From the NCBI GenBank assembly GCA_017456585.1, contig JAFTJD010000048.1:1-40411 (forward strand): DNA of 40,411 bases, read 5' to 3'. The notes beneath the pieces are model-generated. The model did not search any database and was not told the DNA's origin. It saw only the letters and a program-made list of their open reading frames with translations. The translations under genes and the position numbers were made by a program. Shown one piece after another: positions 23,727-32,142 of the stretch. The first letter of the stretch is position 1; each line of letters begins with the position of its first letter. Origin of the DNA: Lachnospiraceae bacterium (GTDB taxonomy: Bacteria; Bacillota; Clostridia; Lachnospirales; Lachnospiraceae).

Positions 23727-24956
23727 CTAGTCTTTCGCTTTCGTTCTCATTTCACGCTTATATAATAAGAGAAAAATAATAATAATCGTTGGAAATACCG
23801 TTGCAGTAAGTATGCCTGCCTGCATACTGTTATTCATACGCCCTGATACCATTCCAACCAATGTGGGTCCGAGTGTACATCCCGCATCTCCTGCCAAAGC
23901 AAGCACAGCAAACATTCCCGTGGTACTTCCTTTAAGTCCTCCTGCTGCCAGATTAAAAGTTCCCGGCCACATTATACCTACTGAAAGACCGCATATTGCA
24001 CATCCTATAAGACCTATCACCGGAATCGGTGAAAGTGCCGCAAGAAGATATCCGAACAGGCACAATACACCTGACCAGAGCATAAATATCGAGAGATTTA
24101 CCTTACTGCCACACTTTGCATAGAATACCCTGGATATACCCATAAGAATGGCAAATGTACATGGTCCTGCTATATCTCCTACTGTCTTAGATACACCAAG
24201 TCCCATCTCCGCAAAAACCGAAGCCCACTGGCTTACCGCCTGCTCCGCTGCTCCTGCTCCAAGCATCAATACAAGCATAATCCAGAAGAATTTCATTCTA
24301 AACAGCTTACCCATTCTGATTCCTTTTTCTTCACCATCAAGGTGATACACCGGTACGCACATATAGAAAAATGCATTAAAGAACGGGACAAGTCCCCAAA
24401 TAACCGCGAGTATCTCCCATTTATCAATTCCGATAAACAAAAAGAACAATGCCGAAACTATAACTACCGCCGCATGTCCCCATGAATAAAATGAATGTAA
24501 CAGGCTCATTGTTGCCGCCTTTTTCTTAATTGGCAAGGCTTCTACAATAGGACTTACAACCACTTCGATAAGACCGCCTCCGATAGCATAAAGGAATGTA
24601 GCTATGAGAAGTCCAAGATATTTATCCTCCATAATTCCGGGAAGAAACGCCATAGCAAAAAGTCCTGTTGCCGAGAAAAAATGTGCAATCACAGCCGAAG
24701 CCTTATATCCTATTTTGTCTACAAATCCGGTTGACAATGCATCCATCAAAAGCTGGATAACGAAATTAATAGTTACAAGAAAAGTAATTTTCTCTATACT
24801 AATTTCATAATCTCTCTGAAAAGTCAAAAATAAAAGCGGCGCAAAGTTAATACCTATCGCCTGCACCACATATCCTATGAATGAAGCAAAAAGTGTATGT
24901 TGTATGTTAAAGCCTCTCAAACCCTTGGCCTTAAGGTTAATATTAGATGTATCCAT
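23727..24956 (-). CDS. MFS transporter
   Basis: A 409-aa major facilitator superfamily protein with 12 predicted helices. The loop between helices 2 and 3 carries DALSTGFVDKIGYKAS, a degenerate form of the family D-R-x-G-R/K signature, and helix 5 has the GGGLIEVVVSPIVEALP pattern seen in FucP- and FPN-type sugar permeases. It probably imports a sugar or other small organic compound by cation symport. AGAAAGG stands 7 nt before the ATG. Only about 23 bp separate it from the htrA terminator, and its best promoter candidate lies inside that hairpin (25018-25046). Specificity unknown. Confidence 0.9.
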   Translation of the reverse strand: MDTSNINLKAKGLRGFNIQHTLFASFIGYVVQAIGINFAPLLFLTFQRDYEISIEKITFLVTINFVIQLLMDALSTGFVDKIGYKASAVIAHFFSATGLFAMAFLPGIMEDKYLGLLIATFLYAIGGGLIEVVVSPIVEALPIKKKAATMSLLHSFYSWGHAAVVIVSALFFLFIGIDKWEILAVIWGLVPFFNAFFYMCVPVYHLDGEEKGIRMGKLFRMKFFWIMLVLMLGAGAAEQAVSQWASVFAEMGLGVSKTVGDIAGPCTFAILMGISRVFYAKCGSKVNLSIFMLWSGVLCLFGYLLAALSPIPVIGLIGCAICGLSVGIMWPGTFNLAAGGLKGSTTGMFAVLALAGDAGCTLGPTLVGMVSGRMNNSMQAGILTATVFPTIIIIFLLLYKREMRTKAKD

Positions 24957-24974
24957 TTGTATACCTTTCTACAC

Positions 24975-25067
24975 AAAAAAGGCAGGTTCGCCTTCTTGCA
25001 TGATTATGTTTTACTCAATCATAATCGTTTTTGTAACAAAATGCAAGATTCTTTGGCAAACCTGCCT
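24975..25067 (-). terminator. Terminator of the htrA-like gene
   Basis: AACCTGCCT (25059-25067) pairs with AGGCAGGTT (24980-24988), and inner arms CTTGCAT/ATGCAAG and GATTAT/ATAATC add further stems. The minus strand then reads TTTTTT (24975-24980). The hairpin is unusually long (about 90 nt) for a simple terminator. Confidence 0.8.
25018..25046 (-). promoter_or_regulatory. Candidate promoter inside the htrA terminator loop
   Basis: Minus strand: TTGCAT (25041-25046), 17-bp spacer, TATGAT (25018-25023). It lies within the terminator hairpin and would serve the MFS-TSUP pair, which has no other room for a promoter. Confidence 0.4.
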
Positions 25068-25075
25068 ATGAGTTC

Positions 25076-26533
25076 TTATTCCTGTGGAGCTCTTCCAAGA
25101 GTTATATCTATCTCTTCTTCAACATATTGACGACCTTCCATGTAAGAAATCGTTATCTTAACTGTCTCTCCTGCTCTGTAATACTGCAAAAGTGCCTGAA
25201 GATCTTCAACTGAGCCTACCTTTTGTCCGTCAAACTTGGTAATAATATCAAACTGCTGTATTCCTGCAGCCTCTGCCGCACTTCCTTCTTCAACGTACTG
25301 AACACTTATACCTGCCGGTGTTCCATATCTCTGCTGTGCACTGCTGTCTACTGCATATCCACCAATTCCGATATATCCTCTGTCTTCCTCATCAACAATT
25401 TTTCTGGTTTCTCTCTTCATGAGGTCATTGATAACATCAACTATTGAAGAAATCGGAATGGCATAACCTATACCCTCAACACCTGTTGCACTACATTTCG
25501 CAGAATTAATTCCGACAACCTCACCGTACATATTAATAAGGGCACCACCACTGTTACCTGAGTTAATAGCAGCATCTGTCTGAATCATATCAGCATATAC
25601 AAGTCCTTCAACCGTAATTGTTCTGTCAAGAGCACTAACTCCGCCCTGTGTTACAGCCTGGCCAAGACCGAGTGCATTACCTACAGCGATAACTCTTTCA
25701 CCGAGTCTTAAGGTTTCAGAATTACCAATCTTTGCAATTCTGATATTCTGCATAGTTTCCTGCTTAACATCTGCTACATCTACGGCAAGAACTGCTATAT
25801 CTATATCAGGTGCAGTACCTTTTACGACTGCTGATACTATCTCGTTATCTATAAACTGAACGGAAACGCCCTCGTTACCCTCTACTACATGGTTATTGGT
25901 TACTATAAGAATCTCTGTATCGTTCTGCCCTATAATAATTCCCGAACCACTTGAATCACTTTCCTGTGTTCCTATACTATAATACCCGAAATAAATATCC
26001 TGTGTTATTCTGCTTGTAACTGATACAACTGAAGGCATTACAGCATCGACTACATCTGCCACGTCAATTACCTGTGCTTCATTTGTTCCGTCACCTGATG
26101 TATTTACCATTGCCATCGGAAGCTCCACTTCTTTAAGCGGGTCTACATAGACCACCGTACTTCCCGCTGTCGGAAACATCCTCTTTAACACGCTGCTTAC
26201 ACCAAATGCTGACGCACCCGCTATCACTCCAAAGCAAAGCGCAGCTGCTATTATAGCTAACACCTTGTGTGATTTCTTTGCCTTCTTTTCTTTCTTAGCC
26301 TTCTTGGGTCTCACAGGTTCTGCAACCGGCTGTGCCATATTCGCATAGTACGGTGTATATTCCTGGGTTGCCTGTGGAATCTCTTCTGCTTTCATATCAC
26401 TCTCCGGTTCTACCACATTCTCAGTGTACGATGCATATTCCTGTGCTGCCTGTGGAATCTCCTCTGCTTTCATATCACTCTCCGGCTCTACCACATTCTC
26501 ATTATTCTTTGTCTCTTCTATATCATTATACAT
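25076..26533 (-). CDS. HtrA/DegP-like membrane-anchored serine protease
   Basis: A 485-aa trypsin-like protease for protein quality control outside the membrane. A cytoplasmic N-terminal stretch carries a perfect-length 26-aa tandem duplication (starting ENVVEPESDM) and a Lys-rich segment, then one transmembrane helix (about residues 90-115), the protease domain with His215 (VTNNHVVEG), Asp245 (DIDIAVL) and Ser328 (GNSGGAL), and a C-terminal PDZ domain (about 380-475). The triad is complete. ATG 26533 is chosen because AAAGGAG lies 8 nt before it; upstream ATGs at 26563 and 26539 lack well-spaced sites. It is divergent from the lipoprotein gene. Regulation by envelope stress is likely from the family, but no operator is recognised. 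Confidence 0.93.
   Translation of the reverse strand: MYNDIEETKNNENVVEPESDMKAEEIPQAAQEYASYTENVVEPESDMKAEEIPQATQEYTPYYANMAQPVAEPVRPKKAKKEKKAKKSHKVLAIIAAALCFGVIAGASAFGVSSVLKRMFPTAGSTVVYVDPLKEVELPMAMVNTSGDGTNEAQVIDVADVVDAVMPSVVSVTSRITQDIYFGYYSIGTQESDSSGSGIIIGQNDTEILIVTNNHVVEGNEGVSVQFIDNEIVSAVVKGTAPDIDIAVLAVDVADVKQETMQNIRIAKIGNSETLRLGERVIAVGNALGLGQAVTQGGVSALDRTITVEGLVYADMIQTDAAINSGNSGGALINMYGEVVGINSAKCSATGVEGIGYAIPISSIVDVINDLMKRETRKIVDEEDRGYIGIGGYAVDSSAQQRYGTPAGISVQYVEEGSAAEAAGIQQFDIITKFDGQKVGSVEDLQALLQYYRAGETVKITISYMEGRQYVEEEIDITLGRAPQE
26345..26500 (-). repeat. 78-bp in-frame tandem duplication in the htrA-like gene
   Basis: Two adjacent 78-bp units (26423-26500 and 26345-26422) encode near-identical 26-residue blocks, each starting ENVVEPESDMKAEEIPQA. 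DNA identity is high, so the duplication is recent or kept uniform by recombination. Confidence 0.9.
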
Positions 26534-26660
26534 GACCATTTCTCCTTTCATGCTATCAACCATGTTTTAGCTTTATTGCCTTAACGTAATCATAGTCTAC
26601 CAATCAATTGTGTTTAATTTGTGATAAATCTATTAATAAAATTTGAAAGAAGCAGATTTA

Positions 26661-26689
26661 TTGACACATTGGGCAAAATCGTATATTCT
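26661..26689 (+). promoter_or_regulatory. Sigma-A promoter of the lipoprotein gene
   Basis: TTGACA (26661-26666), 17-bp spacer, TATTCT (26684-26689). The leader that follows holds a direct repeat GCTCTATCT (26710-26718 and 26753-26761) flanking a dyad GCATTTG/CAAATGC (26719-26725, 26739-26745). Confidence 0.75.
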
Positions 26690-26775
26690 ATAATCATAAC
26701 ATTTTAACGGCTCTATCTGCATTTGCGAAACTATATTACAAATGCTTAAACAGCTCTATCTTGTGAGGAGATAAT

Positions 26776-27480
26776 ATGAATAATAATATTAGATTTATAA
26801 AATACATCCCAACTATATGTGTGTTCTCCGGTTTACTAATCCTTAGCGGATGTAAAAAGGAACCGGCAACTGTTCCTCATAACTCACAGACCAACGGATA
26901 CAATGGCGGCACTACTATTTCGCCAGAGATTCCTACTTCATCGAATTCATCCGTTACGGTCACTAATCCGACAACCACCTTACCTTTGCCGGATTTTGAA
27001 CTTCCTACCCTTACTGCTGATAACATTTCCATCAGCGTCGGAGAAAGCATTGACTATATTTCTAATCTTACAATAGACAGTACTATGGTAGCTGATGTTA
27101 CTCAGATATCCGTCGACAGTTCTACTGTCAGGCCTTCGGTTCCGGGTGTATATAAAGCAACTTATACAGTTACTTATCGCGGATATCCGGTACTAAAGAC
27201 CATTGTTGTTACTGTCAGCGCACCAAAGGATTCAACTACGCCTACTTATTCAGCTACTCCGGCAGGCACATCCATCGGTAATATGTCTATTACATTATCA
27301 TCCGGTGCCATATGCTCTATCCCGTGCACTACCGAGCATTTTATAACCTCAAGTGTCACAGACAGAACCTACTCCACTTTAGAAGGTAACACATATCTTA
27401 CATCTGTTTTGAAGGTTTCCTTTAGTGACGGCGAGGTAATTGAACTCGAGACCATCTATAATCGTGCCGTAGCCGAATAA
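26776..27480 (+). CDS. Lipoprotein with Ig-like domain, unknown function
   Basis: A 234-aa secreted lipoprotein. A basic N-terminus and hydrophobic stretch lead into the lipobox LLILSGC, with the lipidated Cys near residue 26. A Thr/Ser/Pro-rich linker follows (about 30-75), then a beta-rich domain resembling bacterial Ig-like/DUF5011 domains (VRPSVPGVYKATYTVTYRGY, about 115-150), and a second beta-rich part with GNMSITLSSGA. It should be anchored to the outer face of the cytoplasmic membrane. GAGGAG lies about 6 nt before the ATG. It has its own promoter and terminator. Nothing in the sequence tells its ligand. Confidence 0.85.
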   Translation: MNNNIRFIKYIPTICVFSGLLILSGCKKEPATVPHNSQTNGYNGGTTISPEIPTSSNSSVTVTNPTTTLPLPDFELPTLTADNISISVGESIDYISNLTIDSTMVADVTQISVDSSTVRPSVPGVYKATYTVTYRGYPVLKTIVVTVSAPKDSTTPTYSATPAGTSIGNMSITLSSGAICSIPCTTEHFITSSVTDRTYSTLEGNTYLTSVLKVSFSDGEVIELETIYNRAVAE

Positions 27481-27503
27481 TTCTTAGTATTTTCTAATCA
27501 AAC

Positions 27504-27550
27504 AAAAGGTTCACGACTGTGCTTTAGCACATCTCGTGAACCCTTTTATT
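27504..27550. terminator. Bidirectional terminator between lipoprotein and glycan operon
   Basis: AAAAGGTTCACGA (27504-27516) pairs, with one bulge, with TCGTGAACCCTTTT (27534-27547), and an inner GTGC/GCAC closes the loop. T-rich tails follow on both strands, so it serves both converging transcripts. Confidence 0.88.
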
Positions 27551-27567
27551 TTCGCTAACACCCAATT

Positions 27568-28971
27568 CTAATAAGCGTTTTTATTAATAAATCCCTTGAA
27601 AACGGTAAGTATCATTATCTTTATATCAAGCAATAATGACCAGTTCTCGATATAATACAAATCATATTCGATTCGCTTCTTTATTGAAGTATCTCCTCTG
27701 TAGCCGTTAATCTGCGCCCATCCGGTCATTCCGGGACGAACCTGATGCTTAACCATGTATCTCGGAACTTCTTCCTTAAACTTCTCTACGAAGAACGGTC
27801 TTTCCGGTCTTGGCCCCACAAGACTCATTTCACCCTTAAGAACATTAATTAACTGTGGAAATTCATCGATGCTTAACTTACGGATAATCTTACCTACCTT
27901 AGTCACTCTCGCATCATTTTTCTTGGTCCATGCGCTCTTTTCTTCCTGGTCGCGTTGTACCTCCATTGAACGGAACTTATACATCTTAAAAGGTTTATTA
28001 TGAAGTCCCACTCTTTCCTGCGCAAATATTATCGGTCCCTTTGACGTAAGCTTGATTGCCAATGCCGTAACAATCATAATCGGTGAAAATACCACCAACG
28101 CTATACTTCCTACTACCACGTCAAAAGCCCTCTTTATCATCCTGTTACTCGGATCGGTAAGCGGCACATGACGGATATTAATAACCGGAAGTCCAAGGAA
28201 ATCTTCCGTATATGGTTTCGTCGGTATAATATTATTGTAATCGGGAACGAACTTTGTATGAACTCCCGACTTCTCACATTGTGAAACAATACTCTCAAGA
28301 TAATCATACTCCGAAAGGCCAAGTGTGATAACTATTTCATCCACATCGTTAGTCTCAAGAAGCTCACCCAGTATGGCAAGTTCTCCAAGCACCGGCACAC
28401 CTCTGTATTCGGCACCCTTTGCCCTTAGATTATCAAGTATACCATGTATCTTATAACCAAGCTCCGGGGTCTCATACATTCTGTCTATATATCCCTCTGC
28501 CGCGCGGCTGTAACCAACAAGAATAACATGTTTAAGGTTATAGGCATTGGCACGGTATCTTTCAAGCACCTTTCTCACGCTGTATCTGGCAATCGTTTCG
28601 ATAATCACATTGATACCATAAAACATAAGCAACATCTGCTTAGAGAAATGATTCCACTCAAGTACGAAAAGTATGATGATAAAAGCCAAAATACCTGTTG
28701 TATTTGCTTTAATAAGGTTAAGAAGCTCTGCTCTTCGTCCCATCATACGCTTCGAAGTATATAATCTAAACGCATCATACAGTGCAAGATATCCCGGAAC
28801 AACAAGCACAAGTGCAAGTAAGTATGTCTCAAAAGAGAGACCCTGCTCTACATCCGGGAAAATAGACGAACCTATTCTTATATAATAAGCAAGCAAATAA
28901 GACACGACTATTATAACCGCATCTACGAGCACATGTATTCTGTTAAAAGTCTGCTGATTACTCTTTATCAA
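27568..28971 (-). CDS. Undecaprenyl-phosphate sugar phosphotransferase (WcaJ/CpsE-like)
   Basis: Starts a surface polysaccharide unit by moving a sugar-1-phosphate from a nucleotide sugar to undecaprenyl phosphate. The 467-aa protein has four N-terminal helices, a Rossmann-like CoA-binding-3 domain (about 140-250, HVILVGYSRAAEGYI), a further helix (about 280-305), and the C-terminal bacterial sugar transferase domain with FKMYKFRSM, KLSIDEFPQLINVLKGEMSLVGPRPE and VRPGMTGWAQINGYRGDT. The start is TTG at 28971 with AGAGGTG about 8 nt upstream; no suitable ATG exists. It is the last gene of the glycan operon, 55 bp after the GT2 gene. The sugar (glucose or galactose commonly) is not fixed by sequence. 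Confidence 0.92.
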   Translation of the reverse strand: MIKSNQQTFNRIHVLVDAVIIVVSYLLAYYIRIGSSIFPDVEQGLSFETYLLALVLVVPGYLALYDAFRLYTSKRMMGRRAELLNLIKANTTGILAFIIILFVLEWNHFSKQMLLMFYGINVIIETIARYSVRKVLERYRANAYNLKHVILVGYSRAAEGYIDRMYETPELGYKIHGILDNLRAKGAEYRGVPVLGELAILGELLETNDVDEIVITLGLSEYDYLESIVSQCEKSGVHTKFVPDYNNIIPTKPYTEDFLGLPVINIRHVPLTDPSNRMIKRAFDVVVGSIALVVFSPIMIVTALAIKLTSKGPIIFAQERVGLHNKPFKMYKFRSMEVQRDQEEKSAWTKKNDARVTKVGKIIRKLSIDEFPQLINVLKGEMSLVGPRPERPFFVEKFKEEVPRYMVKHQVRPGMTGWAQINGYRGDTSIKKRIEYDLYYIENWSLLLDIKIMILTVFKGFINKNAY

Positions 28972-29026
28972 AACCGTACACCTCTACATGCGGTTTCACG
29001 CACAATTCTATAAGCTCGTCCTTATA

Positions 29027-30007
29027 TTATCTTGCAAGCTTCCTTCTAACCAATTCGAAGGCATACACGAATGTACCGCATATCAATTCCCATTCTATTT
29101 TAATATAATTCCACATATTTCGAAATCTAAACCGAACCTTTTGGCAGTTCTTACGGCAGGTTTTTATACCTTCACATATTCCTTTTAAGTATACCTTGCC
29201 AAATCCTTTTCTTACAAAAAATAACCATTTCACCAGAATTCCCGCAAACAATGCCGGAAAATTAATTATAATCTGTAATATAGGCATATTCTTATATATA
29301 AGATATATACTATTTCTCGATGATAGTGATATCTTGAAATCATTATATTTAGAACCGCTCGAGCCACTTCCCACATGATACACTCTTGCAGTCGGGCAGT
29401 ACAGATTCTTGTATCCGTGCACCTTCGCACGATAACCAACATCCATATCCTCAAGGTATGCGAAATGTCCCTTGTCAAAATATCCTATCTCTTCAAAAAC
29501 ACTCTTACGATATATCGCTGCTCCGGCACATGCTGAAAAAACCTTCGCAGGCTTATCGTATAACTTTTCAGGCTGTCCTACACCTCTCTGGAACTGCCAT
29601 CCTATGACACTATATCCGTCTCCGGCATCATCCATTATATCCCTGTCAGTAAAGTTAAGCATTTTGCTGCTCACGGAAAAAACATCCTTCGATGAATCTA
29701 TGCATTTATATAATTCCTCAACAAAAGAAGGTGTTACCTCCGTATCATTATTTAACAATAAGACATAAGGAGACTCTGCCAGTTGTATTCCTTCGTTAAC
29801 CGCGTGTGAAAATCCTGTATTTTCATTCATGCACACAAGTCTTACCCACGGATAATTCTCTTCAATGAATGTTACACTCTCATCTTCAGAGCCGTTATCT
29901 ATAACCATTGTCTCTATCTCTTCCATGGTTTGGCACGCCATCGCATCAAGACAGGTTTTTAAAAATCGCATTCCATTATAATTAGGAATTACCACCGTTA
30001 CCTTCAA
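29027..30007 (-). CDS. Family 2 glycosyltransferase (rhamnosyltransferase-like)
   Basis: A 326-aa GT-A enzyme. VTVVIPNYNGMRFLKTCLDAM begins the fold, followed by VIDNGSEDES, LLLNNDTEVTP with the metal-binding Asp motif, and AYLEDMDVGYRAKVHGYKN, the ED-type acceptor motif typical of WbbL-like rhamnosyltransferases. A hydrophobic stretch near residue 245-265 suggests membrane association. The frame is open from 30094, but AAAGGAG lies about 8 nt before TTG 30007, which gives the natural N-terminus of the family. It overlaps the flippase end by 26 nt. It should add one sugar of the repeat unit; donor and acceptor are unknown. Confidence 0.9.
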   Translation of the reverse strand: MKVTVVIPNYNGMRFLKTCLDAMACQTMEEIETMVIDNGSEDESVTFIEENYPWVRLVCMNENTGFSHAVNEGIQLAESPYVLLLNNDTEVTPSFVEELYKCIDSSKDVFSVSSKMLNFTDRDIMDDAGDGYSVIGWQFQRGVGQPEKLYDKPAKVFSACAGAAIYRKSVFEEIGYFDKGHFAYLEDMDVGYRAKVHGYKNLYCPTARVYHVGSGSSGSKYNDFKISLSSRNSIYLIYKNMPILQIIINFPALFAGILVKWLFFVRKGFGKVYLKGICEGIKTCRKNCQKVRFRFRNMWNYIKIEWELICGTFVYAFELVRRKLAR

Positions 30008-31214
30008 GTCTAACTCTCCTTTCAACCGGAAGCCAAAGCATAACAAAACGCAATGCATTAATAATAAGACTTCCAATTGCAAATCCCAATGCACCGTATA
30101 AATATGTTCCTATCAAACCTGCCACAAGATAGCAGACAGAATAAATAACCTCAACCCATACCTGCAAGCTATAAGGACAAAGCCTTATTGCAAGCATATT
30201 AATAATACTACAGCTATAATAAACGATTAGCGACAAATTGGCAATATCAATGAACGAAAGTACCTCTTTATAGGAACCCGGGAAAAGAATTCCCATCATG
30301 AGCCTTGCCCCCGGAATGCCCGCCAGGAAGAAAAATCCTATCGCCATTCCTGAAAACGCCACTGTCTTTCTTACCATTTTTCTGTTAAGCTCTATAGTTC
30401 CCTTTGAAATATTACTAAGTAACACTGATGTTATCGGCGGTATAACAATCGCCACGAGCTTACCATAGTAAGTTGCATTAAAATACTCACCTGCCAGCTC
30501 ACTGTCTATAAGTGCTTCCAGAATAAATCTGTCGGAGTAAATAAGCATGTAGCTTATAAGATAAGAAAAAGTAAGCGTTACTATATTTTTTAAAGTTGTT
30601 TTAAATGCCGCACTTTTTTTATGTTCACTCTTAAATGCGCCGCCCACAATGGCTGCATATAATACTGCCACGCCTTCACCGCACAGAAATATTACGCACC
30701 ATGACAATCCTGCCACATACAAGGCGAAGCCTATAATGTATCCGACAGAACACACAACCGACGACAACAAGATTCTTCGGTAATTAATCTGTATACGAAA
30801 TACACATTCTGTATACAGTCTAAGCATCATAAGGATAGCAACACCGGCATACATGAAACGTTCTGCGATATTAAGCTCTCCCGAAAGCAGCCCCGAACCA
30901 AATATCACAAGTCCGACCACACACTCAAGAATAGCTATAAGCCTGTAATCTGCCGCCCTTTCACCATCTGTTTCCTGATGAAGGACTCTCACATGATTAA
31001 GTGCCTCACCACAACCAAAGGCAAACACCTGGACATATCCGAGAAGTACCACAAATTCACCATACTTAGTGCCGCCCATTCGTCTGTGCATAAGTGAATA
31101 TATCACAAAATTAACCACAAAATAGAATATACATTTTGCACCTATCGACAGGATGCCGTCCTGTATCATTTTATTTTTTAAGAGACTTTGTATCCTCATC
31201 CTTAACTGCTTCAA
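29982..31214 (-). CDS. Polysaccharide flippase (Wzx-like)
   Basis: A 410-aa membrane protein with about 12 helices, of the MOP/polysaccharide transporter group. It would flip lipid-linked repeat units to the outer face of the membrane. Placement rests on helix pattern, operon context and SIGAKCIFYFVVNFVIYSLMHRRMGGTKYGEFVVLLG, which resembles the first helices of Wzx/RfbX proteins. The start is taken as TTG 31214 because AGGAGAG stands 8 nt upstream. An ATG at 31199 has no well-spaced site. The 5' end overlaps the preceding GT2 gene by 44 nt and the 3' end overlaps the next by 26 nt, so the genes are tightly coupled. Confidence 0.82.
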   Translation of the reverse strand: MKQLRMRIQSLLKNKMIQDGILSIGAKCIFYFVVNFVIYSLMHRRMGGTKYGEFVVLLGYVQVFAFGCGEALNHVRVLHQETDGERAADYRLIAILECVVGLVIFGSGLLSGELNIAERFMYAGVAILMMLRLYTECVFRIQINYRRILLSSVVCSVGYIIGFALYVAGLSWCVIFLCGEGVAVLYAAIVGGAFKSEHKKSAAFKTTLKNIVTLTFSYLISYMLIYSDRFILEALIDSELAGEYFNATYYGKLVAIVIPPITSVLLSNISKGTIELNRKMVRKTVAFSGMAIGFFFLAGIPGARLMMGILFPGSYKEVLSFIDIANLSLIVYYSCSIINMLAIRLCPYSLQVWVEVIYSVCYLVAGLIGTYLYGALGFAIGSLIINALRFVMLWLPVERRVRLEGNGGNS

Positions 31215-32142
31215 AGTTAATTCTCTCCTCTTCCACAACCAAAGGTCGTTTCATTACTCGTGAATTAATTGATAAAATATACTCTCCAAGAAGTCCGATA
31301 AAAAATAACTGTATGGAACCAAGCACGAACATACCGATTAACATCGGTGCCATACCTGCTTCAAAACGATCCCAGTATATCAGCTTCATAACAAGATATA
31401 CAACCGCAATTACTACACTTATAAAAGAACAAATACATCCAAACAATGTGGCAAGTCTAAGACCTACCTTTGTATAAGAAGTAACACTAAGCATCGCTCC
31501 GTCATATAAACGATAGAAATTATTACTTGTCTTGCCTGCTCTTCTTTGAGGTTGCTGATATTCTATGTCTTTTCTTCTAAAACCAAGCTCTGCTACTATT
31601 CCTCTAAGGAAAGGTGTCGGGTCATCAAGCTCCTTTAACACCTCTAAGAATTTACGGTCATATAATCCAAAGCCCGTAAAGTGTTCAATCTGCTCCACAT
31701 CGGACAATTTCTTTATCATCTTATAGTAACAGCTTCTAAGGAAATACATAATCTTGCTTTCCTTACTGCTTGTCTTAATACCTGACACAATCTTATATCC
31801 GTTCTCCCACTCCTTAACAAATGTAGGTATAAGCTCTACCGGGTCCTGAAAATCACATGCCACAAGAACAGCACAATCTCCGGTAGCCTGTAAAAGTCCG
31901 TAATACGGAGATTTGAACTGGCCAAAATTCTTTGCATTAAATATAGCTTTTATCTTATCATTCTGCGCACATATTCCGCGAAGAAGCACCCTTGTGTTAT
32001 CCTTAGAATCATTATCTATAAATACAAGCTCATAATCATAACCCTTAAGCTCATTATTAAAAAGTGCTGTAACCGCCTCACTCATCGGTACTACATTTTC
32101 TTCTTCGTTATAACATGGCACAACAATACTTATTTTTTTCAT
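31171..32142 (-). CDS. Family 2 glycosyltransferase, GtrB/DPM1-like with membrane tail
   Basis: A 323-aa polyprenyl-phosphate glycosyltransferase type. The GT-A domain shows SIVVPCYNEEENVVPM, VFIDNDSKDNTR and LVACDFQDPVEL (metal-binding Asp motif), with the DPM1/GtrB-like GFGLYDRKFLE and KTSNNFYRLYDGAMLSVTSYT before two C-terminal helices (about 228-252 and 265-292). Such enzymes make undecaprenyl-phosphate-linked sugars used to decorate glycans. AGAGGA stands about 8 nt before the ATG, which overlaps the epimerase TGA (ATGA). Sugar identity unknown. Confidence 0.9.
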   Translation of the reverse strand: MKKISIVVPCYNEEENVVPMSEAVTALFNNELKGYDYELVFIDNDSKDNTRVLLRGICAQNDKIKAIFNAKNFGQFKSPYYGLLQATGDCAVLVACDFQDPVELIPTFVKEWENGYKIVSGIKTSSKESKIMYFLRSCYYKMIKKLSDVEQIEHFTGFGLYDRKFLEVLKELDDPTPFLRGIVAELGFRRKDIEYQQPQRRAGKTSNNFYRLYDGAMLSVTSYTKVGLRLATLFGCICSFISVVIAVVYLVMKLIYWDRFEAGMAPMLIGMFVLGSIQLFFIGLLGEYILSINSRVMKRPLVVEEERINFEAVKDEDTKSLKK

